DNA of 64,000 nt from an uncultured Bacteroidales bacterium (lineage in GTDB: Bacteria > Bacteroidota > Bacteroidia > Bacteroidales > UBA932): assembly GCA_949289565.1 (NCBI GenBank), contig CASEOO010000043.1, positions 62,001 through 126,000 on the forward strand, given 5' to 3'. Under the pieces are notes generated by a model. The model saw only the letters and a program-made list of their open reading frames with translations, did no database searches and was not told the origin of the DNA. Positions within the stretch are counted from its first letter, which is position 1. Every line of letters starts with the position of its first letter. Positions 52,715 through 61,955 of the stretch are shown piece by piece. A program made the translations under genes and the position numbers.

Positions 52715-53428
52715 ATGAAAAGAAAAAACTTGGCGGTATTGACCGGCGCAGGCGTCAGTGCGGAAAGCGGCATCAGCACATTCAGAGACAGCAACGGCCT
52801 GTGGGAGAACTACAAAGTGGAGGATGTCGCCTCCATAGAAGGCTGGCTCCGGGGCCCCGGGCTCGTTCTGGATTTCTACAACACCAGAAGGAAAGAGCTG
52901 GAGCATGCCGAACCTAATGCCGCACATATCGCAATAGCCGGACTGGAAAAAGACTGGGACGTGACCGTGATCACACAAAATGTGGACAACCTGCATGAAA
53001 GAGCCGGCAGCACCAAAATCATCCATCTGCATGGGGAATTGACCAAGGTCAGGCCTGAAGACAAATGCACCTATCTGGACAATTTCTCTGAAGAATCAGT
53101 CTTCGACATCGGCTATGGCGAAATACACCTTGGAGACCTGGCTCCTGACGGGGCGCAGCTGAGACCGCACATTGTATGGTTCGGTGAAGCAGTGCCGAAA
53201 ATCGAGAAAGCCATAGATGCTGTGGAGAAAGCTGACCTGCTTCTGATAGTCGGCACCTCCCTGCAGGTTTACCCTGCGGCCGGACTGTACAGATATGCCA
53301 GACATGGCACACCTATATATATTATAGACCCGAACGATGTGCCTGTATCCGATTCCAGGATCACCCATATTCAGGATGTTGCCACAAAAGGCATGGAGAC
53401 ATTCAAAAATATTTTGAATTCAAAATAA
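52715..53428 (+). CDS. cobB: NAD-dependent protein deacylase (sirtuin, CobB/SIRT5-type)
   Basis: Removes acyl groups from lysine using NAD. The 237-residue protein has GAGVSAESGISTFRD at 11-25, TQNVDNLHERAG at 87-98 and the catalytic His106 in IHLHGEL. Tyr55 and Arg58 in FYNTRRK match the YxxR signature of class III sirtuins, which prefer succinyl or malonyl groups. The usual four-Cys zinc module is reduced: only one Cys (DKCTYLD) is seen in that region, as in zinc-free relatives. It starts 5 bases after the ATPase gene. Confidence 0.93.
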   Translation: MKRKNLAVLTGAGVSAESGISTFRDSNGLWENYKVEDVASIEGWLRGPGLVLDFYNTRRKELEHAEPNAAHIAIAGLEKDWDVTVITQNVDNLHERAGSTKIIHLHGELTKVRPEDKCTYLDNFSEESVFDIGYGEIHLGDLAPDGAQLRPHIVWFGEAVPKIEKAIDAVEKADLLLIVGTSLQVYPAAGLYRYARHGTPIYIIDPNDVPVSDSRITHIQDVATKGMETFKNILNSK

Positions 53429-53442
53429 TCTGACTATCTTTG
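53413..53442 (+). promoter_or_regulatory. rpsU promoter
   Basis: TTTG at 53413-53416 and TATCTTTG at 53435-53442, 18 bases apart, are close to the full consensus. The minus-33 lies in the last codons of the sirtuin gene. Confidence 0.75.
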
Positions 53443-53450
53443 CACCCGCA

Positions 53451-53462
53451 AAAGGAGGTGAT
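53451..53462 (+). promoter_or_regulatory. Extended Shine-Dalgarno sequence of rpsU
   Basis: AAAGGAGGTGAT is complementary over 12 bases to the usual 3' tail of 16S rRNA, and its GGAGG core is 9 bases before the ATG at 53468. No other gene in the window has a comparable site. In Bacteroidota the anti-Shine-Dalgarno is normally hidden on the ribosome with help from bS21, and rpsU is the known exception with a strong site. Confidence 0.9.
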
Positions 53463-53467
53463 TAAAC

Positions 53468-53662
53468 ATGATTATAGTACCAGTAAAAGAAGGCGAGAAC
53501 ATCGAGAAGGCACTGAAGAAATTCAAAAGGAAATTCGAAAAGACAGGAGCTATCCGCGAACTGCGTGCCAGAAAAGCTTTCGTGAAACCTTCAGTAAAGA
53601 GAAGGGAAGAAATCAAGAAAGCTATCTATGTACAGCACATGCAGCTCATGGACGAGCAGTAA
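53468..53662 (+). CDS. rpsU: Small ribosomal subunit protein bS21
   Basis: A 64-residue basic protein with the bS21 pattern (MIIVPVKEGENIEKALKKFKRKFEKTG, then KPSVKRREEIKKA). It has its own promoter, a perfect extended Shine-Dalgarno site and a terminator, so it forms a single-gene unit. In Bacteroidota bS21 helps mask the anti-Shine-Dalgarno, which suggests self-regulation: low bS21 leaves the anti-site free to translate this message. Confidence 0.96.
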   Translation: MIIVPVKEGENIEKALKKFKRKFEKTGAIRELRARKAFVKPSVKRREEIKKAIYVQHMQLMDEQ

Positions 53663-53684
53663 TTGTCGGTTAAAGATACTGAAG

Positions 53685-53718
53685 CGGCGGGCGGAAATTT
53701 TCTGTCTGCCGTTTTTTT
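53685..53718 (+). terminator. Rho-independent terminator after rpsU
   Basis: CGGCGGGCGG pairs with CTGTCTGCCG over 10 positions (three G-U pairs), with a 7-base loop, then seven T residues. It ends 56 bases after the rpsU stop. Confidence 0.85.
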
Positions 53719-53748
53719 ATTTAGAGTCATCGACTTAAATATTGTTTT

Positions 53749-53783
53749 TTTGAACAGTGTTTAAATGAGATTCCGTATATTTG
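53749..53783 (+). promoter_or_regulatory. Promoter of the AsmA-like gene
   Basis: TTTG at 53749-53752 and TATATTTG at 53776-53783, 23 bases apart. The ATG at 53808 follows by 24 bases, which rules out the in-frame TTG at 53781 as the start. Confidence 0.6.
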
Positions 53784-53807
53784 ACATCTTCAATTATTCT
53801 AAAAGAT

Positions 53808-56800
53808 ATGGAAAAGAGTTCTGCCGGAACTGCGAAAAGAAAACGCGGCTGGAAAATTTTCAGAAACATATTGCTGACAGTTGCCGGCATCTGGGCCGTC
53901 ATACTGATTGCATTGCAGATAGCATTGACTCCTAAGGTGCTGACAGGTGCAGTGAACAAGGCGGCATCGCAAATGGTGGACGGAGATGTATCGTTCGGGA
54001 AAGTCCGTGCATCAGTATTCAGGCATTTCCCTTATGTAAGCGTAACATTCGACAGCCTGGCTGTGACATACCCTTCAGACAGATTTGAAGCATACGGCGC
54101 CGGCCAGGATTGGTACACCAGGCAGGGGCGCGGAGAGACATGCGACACACTTATGTCTTTCAAAAGTTTGTCCGCATCCTTGAACCTGTCCAGCCTGATG
54201 GCAGGACAAATCAATGTGCCGCGGGTGACTCTGTCCAAGCCAAGAATCTACGCCACTTCATACAACGACTCGACGGCGAACTGGAATATATTGAAATTCA
54301 TTGAAAGCTCTGAGGAAGAAGAGGCTGACACCGTATCATCTGAACTTCCCGACATGATAATAGGGAGAATACGCCTTATAGACAATCCCCGTATCATTTT
54401 CAACAGCATTCCAGACTCTGTAAACCTGTCGCTCAGCCTGAAACGTATGATTTTCTTCGGACGGGCAGTGACGAAAGACATCAAGAAGAGCCGCATCGGG
54501 CTCAGGGTGGACACACTTTTCATGACCGGACGGTTTCCGGCAGACACTGTGGCCCTGAGGCTGGACAATTTCGTCATCCGCGGGAAGGACCACGGCATAA
54601 ACATGAAAGCACTTGCCACGGCCTATATGGCTACAGGCACATATGGAAGGATGAAACTCCCTGTAGAAATAGACACCAGAGTCTCGTTCCCGAAAGACTC
54701 CATACGGAGAGTGTCGATAGAGAGATTCAATGCAAAATTTGCAGACATACCGATAACTGCCAAGGTGGATGCAGGCTTCAAAGGAGACAGCATATACGTG
54801 AATGGAGGATGTTACATCCACGACTGCGAAGTGATGAAGCCGATAAATTATTTCGGCCGAAACATTATGAAAGGGCTGGACGGATTCAAGACAGATGCCG
54901 TGATCTCGCTGGCCGCTAAAATGGAAGGATGGATAGATTCCGAAGGACATATCCCGTCCATTGACGCAGTGCTGGAGATACCTGTGACGAACATATCTCA
55001 CAAAATGCTGGGAGACAATAAAATTGGCCTGAAGGCCATACTGAAAGGGTCTGAATCCGGACGCATGGACGTGGAACTGGACAGCGTGCTTTTCGTCGGG
55101 AAAGGCATTGCGCTGGCAGGCGCAGGCAAAGCTCTCGACCTGCTCGGGAAAGACCCTCAGCTGAGTGTCGACAGTCATTTCTTTCTGAATCTGGACACGC
55201 TGTCGACTCTGATTCAACGCTTTACCGGATATTCAGCGGCCGGACGGATGTCGGCAGAGCTGAAAGGCGAAATTCTTATGTCACAGCTTTCGCCGTACAC
55301 ATTCGCCGATGCAGACCTGAAAGGGAGCATCAGAAGCAGGAAGTTCATCATATATTCGCCTGAAGACTCCCTCGATGTCTACATTGACAGCCTGGACGTG
55401 AAACTTGGCACTTATGCGAACATTTACAACACAAAAATAACCGAAGGTGAAAGAATGATGGGAATGGCCGCCTACGTGGACAGTGTCCGGCTGAGATACA
55501 AAGACAGCATATCACTGATGGGAAGGAAACTGTCTCTGCTGGCCCAAAATTCAGCCGCCATGCTTGACCAGACGGATTCGTCATCGTTCTATCCTTTCGG
55601 GGGCAGGCTGGAAGCAGGATTTCTGTCAATGAGAGGAGCAGACACTTCCATCATAGCTCTCGCCAAGTCAGTGAACAAATTCAGCATAATGCCTAAGGCA
55701 GGCAACCCGGATGTCCCTGTGCTCGACCTGACGAGCAATACCGGGATGGTATTCGTCAAAGGCCCAGTAACCCGGCTTGCTGTCAGGAATATGGACCTGT
55801 CGGCCAATGCCGCAATGAATTCAATCGAGAGACGCAGGAAAGCCAAGGCTTTCGTAGATTCTCTGGCCAAGGCCAATCCTGACGTTCCGCTGGATTCACT
55901 GTTCAAGCAGTTCCGGCGCAACAGGCCAGCCCGCGAGATTCCGGCATGGCTCACAGAGGCAGATTTCAGAAAGAGCGACATAACCCTAGATGTCGGAGAG
56001 AATATCAGGAAATACTTCCGGGAGTGGGACTTGGAAGGATCAATAGGGCTCGGGAGGATGAGCATAATGACACCTTACATGCCGTTGAGGAACCGGATAA
56101 GCGGCTTCCGCGGAACATTCAACAACAACCAGGTCAATCTCGAAAGTCTGACCATAAACAGCGGGAGGTCGCACATTTCAGCCTCAGGTGCTCTGAAAGG
56201 GCTGCGCGGGGTCATTCTCAGAAATGGCTTTCTGACGCTTGACGTGGATGTGAAGTCTGACAGCCTGGATCTGAACCAGCTGCTGGCGGCATACTCCGCC
56301 GGACAGTCTTTCTCCGCAAAAGATTTCGCTGGAAAGGACATGACTTCTCTGGAAGATGATGAATTCGAAGAGATGATCATGGCTGACAGCACTGAAACTG
56401 CCGTTGATTCAAACGCGCTCTTAGTCATCCCTGCCAACATTGCTGCGGAAATCAAGCTTGATGCCAGGAACGTGAAGTATTCCAAACTGGAAATGGACAG
56501 GATGACGGCGGACCTGGTGGTTAAGGAGAGGTGCGTGCAGTTCACGAACACTTCCGCCACCACCAACATGGGCGACCTGTTCTTCGAGGGTTTTTATGCT
56601 ACACAGACGAAAAAAGACCTGAAAACAGGATTCAATCTGAATTTCTCCAATATCACTGCCGAGAAAGTGATAGAAATGATGCCTGCCATAGACACGGTAA
56701 TGCCCCTGCTGAAATCTTTCAAGGGAGAGCTGAACCTGGAGATGGCGGCTACCGCTGACATAGATACCACGATGAGCATACTCGCGCCGTCCATAAACGG

Positions 56801-57356
56801 CGTCATCAGGATAGGAGGCAGCCATCTGCAGCTCCATAATGACGAGAGCATCAGAAAAATAGCCAAAATACTGAAATTCAAAGACAGGGAGAATACATAC
56901 ATCGACCAGATGTCAGTAGAAGGGCTCATTTCTGACAGCCGTCTGGAGATTTTCCCTTTCGTGCTGGACATAGACAGATATGTGCTGGCTATGAGCGGAG
57001 TCCAGAATCTGGATTCTTCATTCAAGTATCATGTTTCCGTCATAGAATCTCCGCTTCCTTTCAGAGTCGGCATAGACCTGTGGGGTGATTTTGACGACAT
57101 GAAGTTCAAAATAGGCAAGGCCAAGTACAAAACCGCCAATGTACCGGTATTCACCGCCGCCGTGGACCAGGTGAAACTGAATCTGGCAGAGTCCATCAGG
57201 GACATTTTCCAGAAAGGTGTAGAGAAAGCTGTGACGGAAAACCGGAGGCAGAAAGAAATAAACGATTACAAGAAACGCATAGATTATGTACAGGCGGTGG
57301 ACGAAAAGATGGACACGCTGACATCGGAAGAGCAGAAATCTCTGGATATGGAATAG
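53808..57356 (+). CDS. AsmA-like / AsmA family envelope protein
   Basis: A 1182-residue protein with an N-terminal membrane anchor (about 19-40) preceded by a basic stretch, followed by a long beta-strand-rich periplasmic region with AsmA-type repeats (ALTPKVLTGAVNKAASQMVDGDVSFGKVRASVFRHFPYVSVTFDSLAV near 40-90 is the characteristic opening). The C-terminal AsmA_2 region covers about 800-1120, and the last 40 residues are charged and helical. AsmA-like proteins form a bridge-like fold that moves phospholipids between membranes; that role is inferred from the family. It has its own promoter and precedes prmA by 49 bases. Confidence 0.88.
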   Translation: MEKSSAGTAKRKRGWKIFRNILLTVAGIWAVILIALQIALTPKVLTGAVNKAASQMVDGDVSFGKVRASVFRHFPYVSVTFDSLAVTYPSDRFEAYGAGQDWYTRQGRGETCDTLMSFKSLSASLNLSSLMAGQINVPRVTLSKPRIYATSYNDSTANWNILKFIESSEEEEADTVSSELPDMIIGRIRLIDNPRIIFNSIPDSVNLSLSLKRMIFFGRAVTKDIKKSRIGLRVDTLFMTGRFPADTVALRLDNFVIRGKDHGINMKALATAYMATGTYGRMKLPVEIDTRVSFPKDSIRRVSIERFNAKFADIPITAKVDAGFKGDSIYVNGGCYIHDCEVMKPINYFGRNIMKGLDGFKTDAVISLAAKMEGWIDSEGHIPSIDAVLEIPVTNISHKMLGDNKIGLKAILKGSESGRMDVELDSVLFVGKGIALAGAGKALDLLGKDPQLSVDSHFFLNLDTLSTLIQRFTGYSAAGRMSAELKGEILMSQLSPYTFADADLKGSIRSRKFIIYSPEDSLDVYIDSLDVKLGTYANIYNTKITEGERMMGMAAYVDSVRLRYKDSISLMGRKLSLLAQNSAAMLDQTDSSSFYPFGGRLEAGFLSMRGADTSIIALAKSVNKFSIMPKAGNPDVPVLDLTSNTGMVFVKGPVTRLAVRNMDLSANAAMNSIERRRKAKAFVDSLAKANPDVPLDSLFKQFRRNRPAREIPAWLTEADFRKSDITLDVGENIRKYFREWDLEGSIGLGRMSIMTPYMPLRNRISGFRGTFNNNQVNLESLTINSGRSHISASGALKGLRGVILRNGFLTLDVDVKSDSLDLNQLLAAYSAGQSFSAKDFAGKDMTSLEDDEFEEMIMADSTETAVDSNALLVIPANIAAEIKLDARNVKYSKLEMDRMTADLVVKERCVQFTNTSATTNMGDLFFEGFYATQTKKDLKTGFNLNFSNITAEKVIEMMPAIDTVMPLLKSFKGELNLEMAATADIDTTMSILAPSINGVIRIGGSHLQLHNDESIRKIAKILKFKDRENTYIDQMSVEGLISDSRLEIFPFVLDIDRYVLAMSGVQNLDSSFKYHVSVIESPLPFRVGIDLWGDFDDMKFKIGKAKYKTANVPVFTAAVDQVKLNLAESIRDIFQKGVEKAVTENRRQKEINDYKKRIDYVQAVDEKMDTLTSEEQKSLDME

Positions 57357-57405
57357 CCGCGATCCACCCTTTTCCGCCACCATCAAAACAAAATCAAAAA
57401 AAATC

Positions 57406-58260
57406 ATGAACAGTCAGGAATATATAGAAGTGTCGATGAAGCTCACCCCGTTCAGCGAAGAAAATGCTGAAATACTGATGGCAGAAATGGATGAAATCCC
57501 GTTCGAATCCTTTTCTGTAGAGGAGCCGTTTCTGAAGGGGTACATACAGAAGGACTGCTACAGCGCACAGATGATGAAACTGGTGCTGAGCGGACTGGAC
57601 CTGGAGTTTGATGTAGATTTCTCTTCTACAATGATACCTCCGTGCAACTGGAACGCTCTCTGGGAAGAGCAATTCACTCCGATAGTTGTGGATGGCAAGT
57701 GCACTGTCAAGGCTACTTTCCACAAAGGGCTGAAACGCACCAGATTCAATATCACTATCGACCCGAAAATGGCGTTCGGCACAGGACACCACCAGACTAC
57801 ATACATGATGTGCAGGGCGCTGCTTGAGAATGAAAAATCCATCAAAGGGAAGGTGATCATGGATATGGGGTGCGGGACGGCTATCCTGGCAATACTGGCG
57901 GCCAAAATGGGCGCGGCGCATACATATGGAATAGACATTGACGCAGTGGCGGCTGTATCGGCTTTCGACAATGCCCGCCTGAACAAGGTGTCAAGACATG
58001 TTGAGACGTACTGCGGCGATGCTTCACTGCTGCAGATGGGGAAATACGATGTCCTCCTGGCCAATATCAACAGAAACATTCTTCTGTCTGACATCCCGAC
58101 ATATGCACGCAGCCTGAAAAAGGACGGGCTCCTGTTCGTGAGCGGCTTCTATGAAGAGGACCTGCCGATGATTTCCGGAATGGCCGCGCAGTCTGGCCTG
58201 GAATTCCTGAAATCTGACTGCATGGACAAATGGTGCTGCGCGCAGTTCAAGAAAGAATAG
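57406..58260 (+). CDS. prmA: Ribosomal protein L11 methyltransferase
   Basis: Trimethylates ribosomal protein uL11. The 284-residue protein has the short N-terminal substrate-recognition domain (1-110) and a Rossmann methyltransferase domain with DPKMAFGTGHHQTT near 119-132, SAM motif VIMDMGCGTAILAILAA near 149-165 and the LLANINRNILL motif near 220-230 (in place of the common NPxY). These fit PrmA well. It is followed by tRNA-Leu after its own promoter. Confidence 0.93.
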   Translation: MNSQEYIEVSMKLTPFSEENAEILMAEMDEIPFESFSVEEPFLKGYIQKDCYSAQMMKLVLSGLDLEFDVDFSSTMIPPCNWNALWEEQFTPIVVDGKCTVKATFHKGLKRTRFNITIDPKMAFGTGHHQTTYMMCRALLENEKSIKGKVIMDMGCGTAILAILAAKMGAAHTYGIDIDAVAAVSAFDNARLNKVSRHVETYCGDASLLQMGKYDVLLANINRNILLSDIPTYARSLKKDGLLFVSGFYEEDLPMISGMAAQSGLEFLKSDCMDKWCCAQFKKE

Positions 58261-58298
58261 CCGGAACCGGCATCTGCCGCCTGCTGTCTGAAATAGGT

Positions 58299-58329
58299 TT
58301 TGTTTTTCAGGTTTTTATATCTATCTTTG
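58299..58329 (+). promoter_or_regulatory. tRNA-Leu promoter
   Basis: TTTG at 58299-58302, a 19-base spacer and TATCTTTG at 58322-58329 are an exact consensus match. The tRNA starts 49 bases after the element, leaving a short 5' leader. Confidence 0.8.
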
Positions 58330-58377
58330 CAGACCTGTTCAGAACCGGGCACAAAATACGGTCTGAAAGGAAATGAT

Positions 58378-58459
58378 GCGGGCGTGTTGTAATTGGTAGC
58401 CAAGCCAGACTTAGGATCTGGTGCCGTGAGGCGTATGGGTTCGAGTCCCTTCGCCCGCA
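58378..58459 (+). tRNA. tRNA-Leu(TAG)
   Basis: An 82-base class II tRNA. Acceptor GCGGGCG pairs with CGCCCGC, the anticodon stem CCAGA/TCTGG encloses CTTAGGA (anticodon TAG), and the long variable arm TGCCGTGAGGCGT is typical of leucine tRNAs. The T stem has one T-T mismatch. The discriminator is A and CCA is not encoded. Confidence 0.95.
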
Positions 58460-58464
58460 CAAAG

Positions 58465-58504
58465 AAAAATCCCTGTCGATCACATGTGATTGACAGGGAT
58501 TTTT
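58465..58504. terminator. Long bidirectional terminator between tRNA-Leu and the Nudix gene
   Basis: A 19-bp stem (arm AAAAATCCCTGTC, continuing through one G-U pair into ATCAC/GTGAT) with a two-base centre is flanked by A and T tracts. It can stop both the rightward tRNA transcript and the leftward Nudix-fumarase transcript. Confidence 0.92.
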
Positions 58505-58526
58505 TATCGAAATGCAGATACTGCTT

Positions 58527-59105
58527 TCAGACAAGGCCATTCATGGCGAAATACTTCCAGAGTGGAGCTGCCATGAGAGCCTGGCGGAGCTTGTCGGAGA
58601 CCAGGAGCTGCCGGACCTGCTCAACAGTGAGCAGACATACGCTCAAGTCCTCCGTGCTGTCAAGATGCTGAGAAGACACTTTGCGGACACCCTTGGCCAG
58701 GAAGCTGTGAGTCAGATTGCTGGTAGTGCTGGGATTCCCAGATATGAGCATCAGTTCTTCCCATTCGCCACCTCCGAAACCTGTCTCTTCCTCCAGTTCA
58801 CGCTGTGCAGCCTGCAAAGGAGTCTCGCCCTTCTCGATCACACCGGCAGGAATCTCATAGCAAGTCTTTCCAAGCCCGTAACGGAACTGCCGTTCCATCA
58901 CGAAATGCCCATCCTCGGTGATGGCAATGACATTTATCCAGTCCGGATATTCCAGAACATAAAATTCGGGATTTATCCTGCCGTCAGGAAGCCTCACCTG
59001 GTCATGGCGCACAGTCAGCCAAGGACGTCTGAACAGATATTCACTGCTCACGGTTTCCCATTTGCCGTCCTCGCTGACAGCGTCATCAAGATTGAAATCT
59101 TTCAT
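58527..59105 (-). CDS. Nudix hydrolase (ADP-ribose pyrophosphatase-like)
   Basis: A 192-residue Nudix protein. The Nudix box GVIEKGETPLQAAQRELEEETGF is near 85-107 and is preceded by the VMERQFRYGLGKTCYEIPAG stretch that is characteristic of the ADP-ribose pyrophosphatase (NudF/YffH) branch. It therefore probably hydrolyses ADP-ribose or a related nucleotide sugar. The frame extends 14 codons upstream into the fumarase stop, but the ATG at 59105 lies one base after that stop and gives a normal start. It is the last gene of the fumarase unit. Confidence 0.88.
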   Translation of the reverse strand: MKDFNLDDAVSEDGKWETVSSEYLFRRPWLTVRHDQVRLPDGRINPEFYVLEYPDWINVIAITEDGHFVMERQFRYGLGKTCYEIPAGVIEKGETPLQAAQRELEEETGFGGGEWEELMLISGNPSTTSNLTHSFLAKGVRKVSSQHLDSTEDLSVCLLTVEQVRQLLVSDKLRQALMAAPLWKYFAMNGLV

Positions 59106-59106
59106 A

Positions 59107-60723
59107 CTACAGTCCGAACTTCTTGAAGAAATCATTTCCCTTGTCATCCACGAGGATGAAAGCAGGGAAATCCTCTACTCGGATTTTCCAGATAGCCTCC
59201 ATACCGAGCTCAGGATACTCCAGACACTCGATGGACTTGATATTGTTCTGGGCAAGGATGGCTGCGGGACCTCCGATAGAACCGAGATAGAAACCGCCGT
59301 GCTTCTTGCAGGCATCTGTCACCTGCTGGCTTCTGTTTCCTTTCGCCAGCATCACCATGCTGCCGCCATGAGACTGGAAGAGATCCACATACGGATCCAT
59401 ACGGCCGGCAGTAGTAGGTCCCATCGAACCGCAAGGCATACCTGAAGGAGTCTTCGCAGGACCTGCATAGTACACAGGATGGTCTTTCAGATACTGAGGC
59501 ATCTCCTCTCCCCTGTCCAGACGCTCCTTGATCTTCGCATGCGCTATATCACGCGCCACGATAATGGTCCCGTTAAGGCTGAGACGGGTGGAAACCGGGT
59601 ACTTGTGCAGCTCGCTGAGAATCTCGGACATAGGCTGGTCCAGATTTATCTTCACGGCATTGCCCTCCCCTGCCTGGCGCAATTCTTCAGGAATGAGACG
59701 GCCCGGATTGTCATCCAGCTTCTCTATCCAGATACCGTCCTTGTTTATCTTGCACTTGATATTCCTGTCTGCCGAACAGCTGACACCAAGACCGACCGGG
59801 CAGCTCGCGCCGTGACGAGGCAGACGGATGATACGCACGTCATGAGCATAATACTTGCCGCCGAACTGCGCTCCGAGGCCCAGCCTATGCGCAGCTTCCA
59901 GCACCTCCTGCTCCAGTGCCACATCCCTGAAAGCCCTGCCTGTCTCGTCGCCTGAAGTCGGCAGAGTATCATAATAATGCGTAGATGCCAACTTCACGGT
60001 CAGCAAATTCTTCTCTGCAGAAGTGCCTCCGATAACGAAAGCGATATGATACGGAGGACATGCGGCAGTACCGAGAGTCTTCATCTTCGAAACCAGGAAA
60101 GGCACCAGAGTCTGAGGATTCAGGATGGCCTTTGTCTCCTGGTAAAGATAAGTCTTGTTCGCTGAACCTCCCCCCTTCGTCACACAGAGGAACTTGTATT
60201 CCATGCCTTCCGTCGCTTCGATATCTATCTGGGCCGGAAGATTGCACTTCGTATTCACTTCCTCATACATGGAAAGCGGGGCATTCTGCGAATAGCGGAG
60301 ATTTTCCTCCGTATATGTCTTGAAAACTCCGAGAGACAGTGCCTCTTCGTCACAATACCCTGTCCATACCTGCTGGCCTTTTTCGCCGTGGACTATCGCC
60401 GTACCGGTATCCTGGCAGAACGGAAGCACTCCCTTCGCAGCCACCTCGGCATTGCGCAGGAAAGTCAGAGCCACGTATTTGTCATTGTCGCTGGCCTCCG
60501 GATCGGACAGGATCTTCGCCACCTGCTCGTTATGCGCAGGACGCAGCATGAAGGAAACATCACGGAAAGCCGCATTGGCCATAGCCGTCAGGCCATCCTT
60601 TTCCACTTTCAGAATCGGCTTGCCCTCGAATTCGCCCACTGACACATAATCCTTGGTCAGAAGATAATATTCAGTCTTGTCCTCGCCAAGCTGAAACATC
60701 GGTGCATATTTGAACTCTACCAT
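59107..60723 (-). CDS. fumA: Class I fumarate hydratase (iron-sulphur)
   Basis: Interconverts fumarate and malate using a [4Fe-4S] cluster. The 538-residue protein has both domains of the two-domain class I enzyme in one chain: an N-terminal alpha domain to about 330 with Cys ligands in [14 protein letters not shown] near 98-111, [14 protein letters not shown] [12 protein letters not shown], and [19 protein letters not shown] near 298-316, and a C-terminal swivelling beta domain ([29 protein letters not shown] near 415-443). Oxygen sensitivity is expected from the cluster. Upstream is a segment with three hairpins. The Nudix gene follows directly. Confidence 0.94.
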   Translation of the reverse strand: MVEFKYAPMFQLGEDKTEYYLLTKDYVSVGEFEGKPILKVEKDGLTAMANAAFRDVSFMLRPAHNEQVAKILSDPEASDNDKYVALTFLRNAEVAAKGVLPFCQDTGTAIVHGEKGQQVWTGYCDEEALSLGVFKTYTEENLRYSQNAPLSMYEEVNTKCNLPAQIDIEATEGMEYKFLCVTKGGGSANKTYLYQETKAILNPQTLVPFLVSKMKTLGTAACPPYHIAFVIGGTSAEKNLLTVKLASTHYYDTLPTSGDETGRAFRDVALEQEVLEAAHRLGLGAQFGGKYYAHDVRIIRLPRHGASCPVGLGVSCSADRNIKCKINKDGIWIEKLDDNPGRLIPEELRQAGEGNAVKINLDQPMSEILSELHKYPVSTRLSLNGTIIVARDIAHAKIKERLDRGEEMPQYLKDHPVYYAGPAKTPSGMPCGSMGPTTAGRMDPYVDLFQSHGGSMVMLAKGNRSQQVTDACKKHGGFYLGSIGGPAAILAQNNIKSIECLEYPELGMEAIWKIRVEDFPAFILVDDKGNDFFKKFGL

Positions 60724-60759
60724 ATCAATTGTTGTTTATCATTTTTTTTTGAAAAATAT

Positions 60760-60832
60760 TTGCCCGAAGGGCAATAAAAAATTGGCCATCCGGCCAATTA
60801 CCTTTCGGAATTGACCGGAAACGGTCACCGAA
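60760..60832 (-). other. Three tandem hairpins between prfB and fumarase
   Basis: Read on the plus strand: TTGCCC-GAA-GGGCAA at 60760-60774; an 8-bp stem AATTGGCC with loop ATCC at 60780-60799; and GACCG-GAAA-CGGTC at 60813-60826 inside an outer TTCGG/CCGAA stem (60804-60832). In the leftward message the first-named one ends in an A/T-rich run and could also act as the prfB terminator. All three are perfect in their cores. Confidence 0.7.
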
Positions 60833-60836
60833 TACC

Positions 60837-61955
60837 TTATTTGCCGGAACCGGCACCCATAAGATAAACCTTCATGAACTCATTCAGGTCACCGTCCAGG
60901 ACTCCCTGGGTGTCAGAGGTCTCATAGCCCGTGCGCAAGTCCTTCACCATCTTGTACGGATGCAGGACATAGCTCCGGATCTGCGAACCCCATTCAATTT
61001 TTTTCTTCTGTCCTTCCAGCTCGGCCTGCTTCTCCTGACGTTTCTTCAATTCCAGATCATACAGACGCGATTTCAGGATGCGCAAGGCATTCTGGCGGTT
61101 GTCCAGCTGGGAACGGGTCTCGGTGTTCTCCACCACGATGCCCGTCGGGATATGCTTCACACGCACTCCAGTCTCCACCTTGTTCACATTCTGCCCGCCA
61201 GCTCCGCTGGAACGATAGGTGTCCCACTCCAGGTCGGCAGGGTTGATTTCTATCTCTATGGAATCATCTACAAGAGGATATACGAACACCGAAGAAAACG
61301 TGGTCTGGCGCTTGCCCTGGGCGTTGAACGGAGAAATGCGCACCAGCCTGTGCACACCGCTTTCAGCCTTCAGGTAGCCGAATGCATAATCGCCCTCGAA
61401 CTGTATAGTCGCGGACTTGATACCGGCATCCTCTCCCTCGAGCAGATCTGTAACGGTAAGCTTGTATCCGTTTCTTTCACCCCAACGCATATACATACGC
61501 ATGAGCATGGAGGACCAGTCATTCGCCTCGGTACCGCCGGCACCGGAATTTATAGTAAGTATCGCCCCGAGATTGTCGCCCTCCTCTCCGAGCATGTTCT
61601 TCAGCTCCAGGTTCTCAACAAGCTTCAATGCTGTATCATATCCGGCCGCCAGTTCCTTCATCTCGGATGTCTCCACATCTTCCGAAGAGGCATCTGCGCT
61701 CTCTTTCGCAAACTCATAGAGGACATCCAGATCCGCCGTTGCAGAAGCGGCCTCGTCATAACCTGTCACCCATGATTTCACGCCGGAAAGCTCCTTCAGA
61801 TACTTTTCCGCCTCCTTCGGGTCATCCCAGAATCCCGCCTCCAGAGTCTTTTTCTGTTTCTCCGCCACTTCCTGACGCTTTCCGTCTATGTTTAGACACT
61901 TGTTCAGGGTATCGACCCTCTGTCTGAGTTCCTTTATCTGCTCTGCTGTTATCAT
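60837..61955 (-). CDS. prfB: Peptide chain release factor 2
   Basis: A 372-residue class I release factor. The RF2-type tripeptide SPF, which reads UGA, is in LVRISPFNAQGKR near 195-207, and the GGQ hydrolysis motif is in SSGAGGQNVNKVETG near 240-254. The frame is continuous from the ATG: there is no in-frame UGA with an adjacent slippery CUU in the first 30 codons, so the common programmed frameshift is absent. It follows asnA by 86 bases and has a TATCTTTG element upstream. Confidence 0.95.
   Translation of the reverse strand: MITAEQIKELRQRVDTLNKCLNIDGKRQEVAEKQKKTLEAGFWDDPKEAEKYLKELSGVKSWVTGYDEAASATADLDVLYEFAKESADASSEDVETSEMKELAAGYDTALKLVENLELKNMLGEEGDNLGAILTINSGAGGTEANDWSSMLMRMYMRWGERNGYKLTVTDLLEGEDAGIKSATIQFEGDYAFGYLKAESGVHRLVRISPFNAQGKRQTTFSSVFVYPLVDDSIEIEINPADLEWDTYRSSGAGGQNVNKVETGVRVKHIPTGIVVENTETRSQLDNRQNALRILKSRLYDLELKKRQEKQAELEGQKKKIEWGSQIRSYVLHPYKMVKDLRTGYETSDTQGVLDGDLNEFMKVYLMGAGSGK

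Noticed and set aside
51558..53428. ATPase plus sirtuin pair as an antiphage defence module (Thoeris- or DSR-like)
   Set aside because: The sirtuin is a stand-alone CobB/SIRT5-type enzyme with an intact deacylase motif and no fused effector, the ATPase belongs to a common housekeeping-like Bacteroidales group, and the surroundings are ribosomal and core genes without mobility signs.
54336..55217. 293-codon open frame on the minus strand inside the AsmA-like gene
   Set aside because: Cys/His/Phe-rich shadow of the opposite strand with no start context or family similarity.
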